Assembly: GCA_016722465.1 (NCBI GenBank)
Contig: JADKJC010000013.1
Coordinates: 1,240,001-1,304,000, forward strand
DNA length: 64,000 bases
DNA from: Chitinophagaceae bacterium
GTDB taxonomy: Bacteria; Bacteroidota; Bacteroidia; Chitinophagales; Chitinophagaceae
Reading direction: 5' to 3'
Made by a program: the position numbers and the translations under genes. The notes under the pieces were generated by a model. That model was not told the origin of the DNA, did not search any database, and worked only from the letters and a program-made list of their open reading frames with translations. Shown here piece by piece: positions 33,993 through 45,800 of the stretch. Each line of letters opens with the position of its first letter. Position 1 is the first letter of the stretch.

Positions 33993-36900
33993 TTATTTAC
34001 ACACTATCATTACACTCACAAAAGATGTTTTCTTATCCGGGCCAACCACTTCCAGCTGGTAAGTGCCTGCTGTGAGCGTTGATGGATAAACAATCATTTC
34101 TGTGGCAGTGGTTTTAGCATGTACGATTTGCTTTTTCAATACCGGTTGCCCTGCTGCATTCAATAACCTTGTGTTATAAATCCCTGCCGGCATGGTATTC
34201 ATCTGCAAACCGATGCTGCCATCAGTAACCGGGTTGGGATAAACATACAGCTGTGATTTTGTTTTGGCAACTTTCACCTTCACTGCTTCTGTATAATCAA
34301 AAGCACCGGAATTACTGATACCTTTTATACGGTAGTAATAAATACCTGGTGCAGGATCTATATCAAGCGAATTGTAAGCAGCGGTTGTTGCAGTACCACC
34401 CTTTGCCAATGTAGTCCCCACGTTTTCAAAGCTGACGCCATCGGAAGAACGTTCTACTTCATAGCGGTTGATATCTTCTTCTTCATTTTCCATGCTCCAG
34501 TTTACCAGCACATCACTCACCACCATGTCAGCATGAATATGATGGAACCGCACTGCTTTTTTAAATACAATATAAAAGCGGTTGGCAGCAGCAGAACCAG
34601 CATCCCCATTCACTTCAAAATCAACCCAGGTATCGCCGTTCATATTGACAGGCGTACTGGTCTTTAAATAGGAGTCTTCCAGGTATCCTGCAAGGTTCCT
34701 TTCTGCCAGGCGTTTGCTGGTAACATTAAAGCGGTAATGCAGTTGCCTTGTGCGTTTAAAACTAAAGAACATCGTGTCATTTGCTTTCAGCAATGGCCTG
34801 CGTTCCAGTATAAAGTAATTGTTCTTGTTAACGATACTGAAAGTCTCATTAATGTTGGTAAACTTCAATGCATCCAGCTGGTCAGCATCATTTGAATACT
34901 GGCTGTTGAATTCTGCCAATGCACCATCTGCCAATATTGTACTGCCATCAGCATTCACGGTGAAAATATTGGCTGCCAGTGAAGCGTTTTGCCTGTTCTG
35001 TGGTCTGAACAGTGTAAGGTTATTGGTGGAAGATTTTGATGCTTCATTGAAGGTAACCGTTGGTGAGCCTGCAACATTGGTTTCAACAACGATCGCCTGT
35101 TTTGATTGTATAATCTGCGTTTGGGTACTGGCCGGCACCGGGCTTCCCAGGGCCATATCAAATACCACATATCCACCCACAGTATTCAAATTCGGATCCC
35201 ATGCCTGGAATTTATTGGCCACTCCACTCTTGCCCAGCAGCGCAAAATCAACCGGTGAAGCATAAGGATTACCGATAACAGCATACTTGTTAATGCCGGC
35301 ACTCGGGTTGGCATTGAATGTATAACTCTGTACCTGTATCATGCCAGTATCCTTCAAAGTAGTTTCAACAACAGTACCGTTTGGATTGAACGCATCCACA
35401 TTCGCAGGCGTTCTGTCGCCACGTACAAACATAAAGTAGCCAATATTATCAGGAGAACCTGCAACACCTGCCGTACCTGAAATGCGGTTGGCCTTAGTAT
35501 CTCCAACACCATCAAAAGCGCTGGTTAACTGGTTGAATGTTTTCAAAGAGAAATTATGCTGCACGGTAACATCCAGCCCGTTAGCTACTGTTTCATTAGG
35601 ACCGCTGATATAAGTACCCACACCAATTGGTGATGCACCACCTACCTGCCATGAATTGAACAGGGTTTTTGTTGCATCTACGGTTACCGGTGCAGTAATC
35701 AGCCTCCAGGCTCTTCTTGGCGGAAAATACCTTTCCACTACAAACTTACCGGTACCATAAGTAATATTGGCTGCTGCTGAAACCGGCGCTACCCTTGCAG
35801 TATTGGTTGCTGTAGATTTTAAGTTCAGGAAATTATTTCCCAATGCAAGTGTAACACTGTTGTTAATGGACAATGCATTTTCAACATCTGTTTCACCTGA
35901 AAGGGATTTAATGCCGGTATTAGACAAGGTTAAATTATTATAAGTATAGCCCGGAGTAGTTGCCGCTGTAAACGCAGTGATTGATTGGGCACCGCTGCCA
36001 TTATAATCCACCGTACTATTGGTAAATGTATAGAGATTGGTGCCTTTGGTAAAAGTGCCGGCAATACCAATGGTGCCGGCAGTTGACATATCACGGTCTC
36101 CGGTTGAAGAAGAAACAAGATTAAAATAATTTTCTGCAGCAATGGTTTGGCTGGCAGCACTATTGTAAGATACTGTTCCTGTTCCGCTGGTGAACGTAGA
36201 GGCTGTCTTGGTCCAGCTGCCTGATTGCAAATTAAATGTACCCCCACCTGTCATGTTTAAAGCGGCACCATTATTAAGTACAAAATTGCCATTCACGTTG
36301 ATCACATCCGCAGCATTGCCGGTAGAGAGGGATTTATTATCAACGGTTAAGTTAAAGCAGTCTGCACTATTGCCATACTGGGTTGCGTTGGCGGCATAGG
36401 TAACATTATCCACCACACAGTTATTAGTTGCACTATTGTCAATGGTAACACTGATTGCAGCGTTTGGAATCTCACGGGTATCCCAGTTATTACAATCAAA
36501 CCAATCCACATTTTTGGTGCCTGTCCATTTACCATCCACTGGTACACCTGGAGTTATAGTCAGATTACAATGAGTGCCCGTAGCATAATTAACTGCTGCT
36601 CCGTCATATAAAGCATTGGATGCATAAGTAGCCCAGTTAGCACTATTATTAATTCTGGCTATCCATCCCAGCCTGGTTGCAGGCGTTACCAAATCACCTG
36701 TATATTTTGTTTTTCCCGGATCTACCAGCAGGTTTAAGTTAGTAGAAAAACAGCTCATCTGTGGATATAATCTTGATCCCTTGGTGGTCCATGTTATAGG
36801 GGTATTTCCTATATTGGCTTTCCAGTTAACACCTGTCCAGCCATATAATATTCTGCCATCAGTAGTCGCATCATGTCCATTAGATATGGCTGATGTCCAG

Positions 36901-39900
36901 CTTCCACCCTGTGAAAACCAAACCTGGTCTTCAGCGTTAAGATTAAAATTAGCTGTTCCGTAAAGTACATGTGGAGTAATTGTCCAGTTGGCATTGTCAT
37001 TAAGACCGCATCTCAGCATGGTAAAACTGTTGTCATTACCCTGTATCACAAAAATGGTACCTGCAGGAATGGTTGGAACCCCGATATACTTTAACCTTAC
37101 AACACCTTCAGTAGTTCCCCATTTGCCGGCACTGACTCTTTCATAACCATTATCCGTCATGTAGAATTCTGTATTGGTAACAATATTATTAAATACAACA
37201 AATGCAATTTCATCCACACTGTTGGTATTGTTGTTATTTACAGCAAGGATGGCAAAATCACCCGGTGCAAAAGTTGTATAGGTAGTGATATCATAACTGG
37301 CAGAAACAGCATTGGTTAAAGGAGCGCTGGTGGCAGTCATGATATAACCGGCCCCGATGATTGAATGCTTAATACCTGTAAAAGTAGCCTTGCCTGCAAT
37401 GGCAGTAGCAGTTTTTGGACTGCCGATCAAACCTCCACCCGATGCCGTAATACTTACAACCTGCGTAAAATCAAGATCGATATTATTGTTGGCATCATAA
37501 GCGGTTACTACCACCGATGGGGACATCGACTGGTTCTGCCCTGTATTGGAAGGCTGGGTAGTGAATACCAGTTTGGTGGCTACCACACAAACCACATCTT
37601 TTGTAATATCAGTTGTTGCAACTGCGGCACTCGTATTTTTGCCGGAAGTACCAGAACCTGCCAATGTTATATTGCCCTCTGAAATACTAAACCTGAACAG
37701 CTTTCCATCAATGGTATTTGGAATGGTCACCGGATTTTTTAAAGTTATCCTTAATGAAAGTGTTTTATCCGTATTGTCTGCAACACTGATCAATGGCGCA
37801 CCGGTAAAAGTAATATTGGTAGCAGTAATAACGCCGGCACTTATAAGCGTTGCGCCATCAAACAAAGCAGCGGCCTCGATATTTGTCCAGTCGGCAACCG
37901 TATTACTGGTTCCCTGGGTAATTACAATTGAATTGACAATGGTTGGCAACCCATCTGCATCTGGTGCTGATGCTCCACCATCCCTCACCGTAAATTGCCA
38001 TACCTGCGTGCCATTGGCAACGGTGGCAATCGGGCCATTTACAACAGAAGAAATACAACTGCTTTCTCCATCTGCAGAAATAATATCTGATAATAAACTA
38101 CCTGTAGTAAATGTAGTGGTAGCCACAGTGCTCAAATAACAGTTGGTGGTATTGTTGAAAGTAAATACCGAAACATAATACACCGTATTGCTTGCAAGGT
38201 TGGTAAGCGACACCGAAGTGGAAGTGCTGTTGTACACTGTTTTTCCTGTGCCGGGTGCAAATGCCGGCGCAACAGAATAACTCGAATTCACCGAATAACC
38301 GGTTCCATTCACTGGCGTACCGGTTACGGCACTGCCTGCATTCACTACCACCAGGGTGTTGGTGCCATTACCAGCCGTCCAGCCAATAGTAGCAGTGGTA
38401 CTTGTAACAGCACTGGGGTTAACAGCACTGGGTGCCACAGTAGGTGTATTACAGGCCGTAGTAGCAACCCCTGTATTGCTTACATTAGAGAGCAGGTAAC
38501 AGGTACCGGCGGTAGCATATTCAAAAATTTCAAAATAGTACGTGGTATTGGGTGTAAGCCCGTTTACACTTACTGAAGTGCCTGCTCCATTGTACACTAC
38601 TTTTTCACCGGTGGCAATGGTGGGCAAGAGAGCTGAAAAATTGCTGCCCAACGGTACATAGGGAGTACCAGATATCGGGAAACCGGCAACAGGTGAACCC
38701 TGTTTCACCACAACGATCCTTCCGTTACCACCTGTACCAGCTGCAAAATTAATGGTCATGGTAGTGCTGGTGAGCAAGGTAACACTGGTAAAAGTTGCCT
38801 GCGAAGTAGGCGTAGTACAACCATTATAAGTGGTTACATAAATATCATCAATATTGATGCGTTGATTAGTGCCGGATGTTTCTTTATTTAAAATTCTGAA
38901 ACGAACGGAACCTGCAATGTTTACCAGGATCGTTTCCGTTTGTATTGTGGTGGTGGAAGTAAAGATAGCACTTGTAAATGCTGACCAGGTTGCCCCATTA
39001 TCAGTAGAAGCCTGTAGTTGCCAGGTGCTGTTATTATCCGAACCAAATACACGGTGGCTAAGCTTTACAACACCAAGGGATGCAAGATTGAAATTCATAG
39101 TAATGTCACCATTGATTTCAATCCTGGCTGCCTGCAGCCCTGCAGGGTTATCACTTGCCGATGTACCCAGTAATGCATTGTTGAACGACCAGGAACCTGC
39201 TGTACAGGTTACATTCGCAATGGCATAACCTGCTTTTGAACCGGTTTCAAAATCCTCCCATGGAACAGCGTTTACAGTCAGTGTTGCCGGAGCAGATACC
39301 AGGTCTGCACAACCACCGCCTCTTACAATACACTGGTAAACGTAATTAGTATAGCCAATCGGCACAGCTGTTAATGTGAGTGTATTGGTAGTTGCCCCTG
39401 CATAAACGCCGCCATTGATAACATCTGCAAATCCACTGCCCTGGTCTACCTGCCACTGGAAACCGGATGCATTGGCAGCCGTAACACTAAAACTTGTGTT
39501 GGTGTTGGCGCTGATAATTTTATCTGCAGGTTGTACACTGATAGAAGGTGCGGTGCTTACTGTTATTACAATACTGCCGCTGCCGGCGCTCCAGCAACCA
39601 TCGTTGCTGAGGGAAGTAACGTAGTAAGTGCCGGATGCAGCCACCGGGTAGTTGGCCGTGGTGGCATTGACCGTACTTTGACCATTTAATACCGTACCCT
39701 GCCAGTAAAAATCGGTATTAGGGTCCGAAGACATACTGTTTAAACTATTGGCTCCGCAGGATGGATTGACACCTGCAGCAACCGGGTTGGAAGGTGTTGC
39801 AGGCAGCGGATTGATCGTCATAGTAATACCGCCGGATACCGCTGTTGCAGCAGTTACGCAGCTACCTGAAGGCGTCATTACACAGGTAATGATGTCGCCG

Positions 39901-42066
39901 TTGCTGAGTGTAGAAGTTGTATAGGTAACTGCTGTTTCCCCGCCAATGTCCACACCGTTCTTTTTCCACTGGTAGCCGGGTGCACCTCCATTTGTTGGGG
40001 TAGCCGTAAATGTGACACTGGTGCCGGCACAGGCAGGATTGGTGCCTGAAGTTATAGCAATGCTTACACTGGGTACCACTGCATCGGTAATGGTTATATT
40101 ATTAAGATTATTTGCACTGATTACCGGTATGGCATCCGCACTGATGATCCTTACCAGGTAATTGGCAGAAGCTGTTTGCCCACCAGGGATAGTACCGGTA
40201 ATGCTGTACAGAGGCCCGCCACTAACGGTACCTGATAACTGCACCGTACCGGATAAAAAGCTGCCACTGGCATCGGAAAGTTCAATGGCCGGTGCAGTTA
40301 CGGTGCCGCTGGTAACATAAGTAAGTGTGATGATATTATTGGACACACCGTTACAAAAACTAGCGGCTGCTAATTGCGAAGCAGGAGATAATGAAATGCT
40401 GTTTCCTGATGGAGGTGTATGAACAATTTGTAAACTGTTGCCTGATTGTTCGATGGAGAACGTACCTGCACCAATAAAACCTGTAGGTGTAACGGTAAAA
40501 TTAGCCGGATTAAAACCAACGATACTGGAGCCGGTAGCTATTACCCAGGTATAGGCATTGTTATTATTGAACCCATTACCGGCAATACCTGTTAAATCAA
40601 TATTGATAGGTGAAGCTGATACTGTGATAGCTCCTGATGAATTCAGGAAATCCCAACCACTTACAGCGCCTTGTGTACCTGCCACATTTGACACTTCAAA
40701 TTTATAAGTTGAGTTAGATGCAAAAGTTACAGCACCTGTATTTAATGTACCGGTGGTAGCTGCTCCGCTGCCTGGAGAAAGGATACCACTGTTACTCACT
40801 GTTCCTGCCACTGTACCATTACCACCAAGGGTGGCACCGGCGGAAACGGTTGCTGCACTTAATGAATTGGTAGAACCATTTATGAATAAACCACCGCCAC
40901 TAACGGTGGTTATACCTGTATAAGTATTTGCGCCAGTTAGAAATTGCGTGCCGGTACCTGTTTTTGTAAATGTTCCTGAACCACTGATAACACCTCCGTA
41001 ACTGTTGAATGTATTAGCACCTCCGGTACTGAGGTTACCTGCACCCATGGTAATATTACCAGGGGTAGCCCCGCCGCCAGCAATAGAACCAACGGTAGTA
41101 TTAAAACCATTACCATTAAAAGTAGCCGTAGCATTATTGGCTAAAACGAGTGGAGTATTCGCTGGTAAACAGTTGTTAACACCAGCCTGCAGAATACCCG
41201 AGTTAATTATAGTAGGACCGGAATAAGTATTAGCTGCATTAGTCAACACAATTTTTCCTGTTGAAATAGATGCTATCGTTAAACCTGCACCGGCGCTCCG
41301 CTGATGATACCACCAAAAGTATAATTGCCCCAGCACCAATAGTAATAGTTCGGGTCGATGCCCCCAACCCAACTGCACCACAAAAAGTTATATTTGCCGT
41401 GCCAGCTGCAACATTAACAGCATCACCAAGTTGAAAATTTCCTCCTACAGTAATCGCATTGGTGAAAGTTCGTGCAGTTGCATTTGCAGGCGTAATAGTC
41501 CCCCAGTAATTGCAAGTGTCCCAGCCCCAAAAGGATCAGTTCCTAGGTAAGGTAACAGTACCTGCATTCATTGTAAAACCTGCCGGATAGTTATTTGCCT
41601 GTGTTCCAATATTCCAAGTTCCTGCACCATTCTTAATAAATCCATTTCCTGCAACAAAAGATACCGGTTGTGCATTCCAGGTTAGTGTTGCACCTGCAGC
41701 AATATCAACTGTTCTTACGGCGCCTCCTGTTGTATAAGTTCCTGCACCAGTCCAGTTAGTTGTCCCACCGGTTACTGATATATTATTAACTGCTATTGCG
41801 TAAGAATAGGTGATAGCACTGTTGGCTGTAAACACAATTGGAATACCAGCAACATATGCATTTGTATAAGGCCCACCTAAAGGACCCCAATTGGCAGTGT
41901 TTAAAGCAGCACCAACATTATCAACCCTCCAGTATTGTTGTGCCTGCACTCCAGTAACTGACAACAGCATTACCGTGAAAAACACCCAAACAGATGGGTA
42001 TTTTTTTAGCCAATTCATTCTTTTCGCAAACATGTAATTAGTAGTAGTGTGTAGTGATCTATTCAT
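33993..42066 (-). CDS. Giant T9SS-secreted adhesin-like protein (N-terminal part frameshifted)
   Basis: The N-terminus (start 42066) has a signal peptide ending VTGVQAQQYWR, then GGTTNWTGAGTYTTGGAVR. The frame breaks several times between about 41290 and 41545; combined frames there read TITPANATARTFTNAITVGG and NYTFGGIISG, so about 2690 residues were probably intended. The long frame (33993-41381) has autotransporter-type repeats (TYSGPTIINSG, NANTYTGITTVSG), Ig-like and fibronectin-type segments, an MTDNGYERV-type domain and a C-terminal T9SS sorting domain (VYPNPVTDG, near the end LTAGTYQLEVVGP). It is probably a surface adhesin. Its C-terminal half is related to the next gene. Confidence 0.85.
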
Positions 42067-42780
42067 AAACAGATTTTAGAGCTTGAGCCTTGATATAGGG
42101 TACTATAAATGATTAATGTTGAAATTTCGTTTCATGTAACTATTGTAACCGGGATAACTCATAAATTCCTTCCTTATAAAGGAGGGCTTGTAAAAGGATA
42201 AAGATCTGTGGAACTTCTAAAGGATAATGGATGTGCAAAATTAACCAACGAAACAGCTAAAACGGGCTGTTGTGGGTTACTATTTTGTTACTAGTTGTAC
42301 ACAAATACCAGTACAGGACTCCGTTACGGGCAAATTGGTTGCCAATATTGCCTTTCTCCCCAGTACTGCCTGCATTTATTTTATTGTACTATACTGCACC
42401 TGCGGCTTTAAATGGGCCTGAACTATGCCAACAAACAGGTTTTACCTGTTTCCCTTTCTCCTGGCCGGCTTTAGTGCATAGGCGCTGTAAATTATGCAAT
42501 TTATTTTTTTTATTCTGAAAAAAATGCAGTTAACAGCATGGATATCTACAAATCAGCAGCAATTGTGGATAAGTCTTTTGTTCCCCGGCTACCCATTTAC
42601 CAATTTTTAATAACGGGGCATTGCCCTTATTCCGCTTACAGGAAAATCCCTTCAGCAAATGGAAGAAAATGACCTGGTAAAAGGGAATTCCTAGGTGTTG
42701 TTCAACTTTTGTTTTGGTCATGTTCGGTACTTAACAAAGCCGACCCGAACATGATACGAACAAACCTGCCCCTGCCAACT
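42067..42780. other. Non-coding gap between the two adhesin genes
   Basis: It separates two minus-strand genes. Short reading frames here have no family features. A CCTTCCTTATAAAGGAGG-type hairpin near 42170-42190 is the only structure noticed. The region should contain the promoter for the 42066 gene. Confidence 0.5.
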
Positions 42781-42812
42781 AAAAAAGCACCCCGGTTGTG
42801 GGGTGCTTTTTT
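42781..42812 (-). terminator. Terminator of the 42841-47922 adhesin gene
   Basis: AAAAAAGCACCCC and GGGGTGCTTTTTT form a 13-bp perfect stem around six bases, 29 bases after the stop. Confidence 0.9.
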
Positions 42813-42840
42813 TATTAAAAGCTTTGCTGGTAAAATACGA

Positions 42841-45800
42841 TTACTTAACCAGTAAGCTTTGTGTTATAATTGTTTTGTTTGCCGCAATGATCTCCACCTG
42901 GTACATACCTGCTGTTAATTGTGCAGGCAGGTTCAGTAATTGTGTGGCAGTGCCGCCGGCATGAGCAATTTTACTGCTTGCTACCGCCTGCCCGTTGTTG
43001 CTAACAATCCTTACCACGTAGTTACCTGCTGGCTGGTTTTTGAACTGCAGGTTAACCACTCCACCTTCAACAGGGTTTGGAGAGATCACAAATGCAGGTT
43101 TTACATCAACAACCGGTAATACTACAGCCTTTTTAAAGGCGATCGTAAACCTGTTTGCAGATTTGGAAGCCGCATTGGCATCTACTGTAAACTTCACGGT
43201 AGTGGCATTCTCCATGCTGATGGCAGTACTTGTTTTCAGGTAGCTGTCTTCAAGCGTAGCTTCAAGGCCCTGAGTTGCCATGTTCTGCGGAGCAATTTCC
43301 AGTGTATATTCCTGCTGTTTCAAATTAGACATATTGAAACTGATGGTCTCTGTATTGGCGATCATTTTCCTTCCTTCAATCGCAATGATCTTTTCGCCTT
43401 TCTGAATACCAAAGTTTTCAGTTCCATTGGCCAGTTTAATGGCATCTTCTTCTGCCACTTCATTGCTGTACCTGTTATCAAAAACCACCACATTGGCATC
43501 AGCAATTTCAGCGCTGTTGGCTGCATATAAACGGGTGTCAATTTTTACTAAAGATGCAGGGTTTACAGGCCTGAAACCAAGGTTGGCGCCGTTGCCTACT
43601 TTGCTGCCTTCATTTAATGTAATGGTACCTGCAGAAGCGCCGGTTTGAACAAAGAATGCCTGGCCACTTTCTATTTTAGTATTTGGCTGGCCCAGTGTAT
43701 AGCTACCACCACCTATCAGGCACTGGAAGCTGTTGGTGCCGCTGAATGTTTGATAAGTACCCAAACTACTGCCCACCAGTTTCTTGGAATCCCATACATA
43801 GAACAGGTTGCTCACACCACCGGTGCGGTTCAACTGTGTAAAGTCGATGGCAGATGCATACAGGTTACCCACCAGGTTAAAGCTGTTGGCTGAAAACCCT
43901 GGTATGGCCTGTGTACCCTGGTACAATTGGCCTGTTGTTCTTAATGTAGTGGCCGTTGGAGAACTGGATGAATTGGTTACACCCTGTGAACGTTCGCCAC
44001 GTATATACAGGAACAGGCCTTTTTTACCGGCTGCTGTTGTGATACTTGTATTGGTGCCCGGTACGCCTGCCCATGCAGTACCTGTCCAGCTTAATAATGC
44101 TGCCGACTGGGTGATATTATCAAAGCCATTTGCCTGAGCTGTTGCCAGGGCACCAGTGCCGGTGATCTGTGTGCCAAAACCTGGGAGGTTATTCTGCAAT
44201 GGTGATGGATTGGCAACACCTTCCTGCCATGCCTGGCGGATGGTTTGACCACTGCCAAATGTTGGCACTGATAACAACCTCCATGAACGGAAAGTATTGG
44301 CAGGGATATAACGTTCTACTGTTACATCACCCGTAACATAGTTGCCGGCATCATCTCCTGCAGCTACCCTTCCGGTACCAAATGCATTTGATTTGATGGT
44401 TAAGAAACCATTTGATTGCAACTGGGAACCAGCCTGTACACTCAATTCACCCGGCAATACCGTTGCTGTTCCACCAGAGATTTCAACCGCAGAACCAAGG
44501 GTTGTAGTACCACCATTGATGGTTAAATTATGTAAGCGTATAGCGCCTGAAGAAATGATCGTATTGGTTGAATTCATCACCAGGTTAGAAGCATCTGAAC
44601 CGATGATGGCAGCGGTAGCACTGCTGGTAAGCCCACCATTAATGGTAAGTGTTTTACCATTCAATGAAAGTGATGCAGCATTATCAATTGTAAGGCTGTT
44701 CACCTCTGCATCAACATTTAAAACCGGCTGAGGGCTGGCAACAGGGATGATTACATCCAACGTTGCATTGGGTACACAACTGGTCCAGTTGCCGGCATTG
44801 TCCCAATCAGTATTAACAGCACCCGTCCATGTGGTAGATGTACTTGGGTTAAAATATACGTCGATGGTATGATCAGCCGTTACATTCGTAAATGTATAAG
44901 TGTTACCAACTAAATCGCCTAAAACTGAGGTAGCGCCATCTACAATTACATCCGCAATATCATTACATGGATCAGTTGTGATGGTAAATGCCTGGTTGCT
45001 GCCACTGCTAACACTCACTGCACCACTTGGTGAAATAGAACCACCGGTAGTTTGTGCTGTAGCTGTAATGGTAAAGTTATCGGTAGGGGTAACTTCCGCC
45101 CATGTAGTGCCTACCCTTACCTCATCAATGTCTGCTTTTGGTGTGGCAGCTGTATTTCTAAAGAAGATAGAGGCAAAAGTTGTTTGGTTGGCGGTTCCAC
45201 TGCTGTTGGTAACATTCCCGCCGGGTTCTGCTCCACCCAAAGAAGCCGGGTTAACCCATAGTGAAGCTATATCCGGATTTGCGCCATTCAGATCATATTT
45301 GATCACCACAAGATAAGTGGTTCCAAAATTCAGGTCAGTAGCGAAATCAGTAAATGTAGGTGTTCCACCTGTAGAAACGTTGTTGATGGCCAGCCTGTAA
45401 TTAGCTGCTGCATTTACACTCTTAATATTCAATCTTGAATAAAGAATTGTAACAGATGTTCCGGCTGTACCTCCGATACCTGTAAAATAATCGCCCCCAA
45501 CTCCAAGCTGGGTGGCATCTGCTACATTCAGCAGGAAGGAGTAATATGCAACAGAACTTGTACCTACTGCAATTGCCCTGTTAACATCCCTTGGTGTGGT
45601 TGCATTTGAACCCGGAAGCCTTACCTTATTACCGGTTGGTGCTTTCAGCCCGGTATAGCTCAGACTGCCAGCAGTAACGGCAATTGTTCCGGTTTGTGAA
45701 TTACTGTGTGTGGTCCAGTTATTATTGTTGGTACCGGATGCAGCAGTGTTGCCTCCAATATTATCCCCAGCGGTATAACTAAAGCTTTCATACAAAGGCT

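Noticed and set aside
37546..38139. 197-codon plus-strand frame inside the giant adhesin
   Set aside because: It lies wholly opposite the repetitive adhesin gene; such repeats leave long antisense frames.
42270..42721. Short frames in the gap between the adhesins
   Set aside because: No start context, no domain or signal and unusual residue use.
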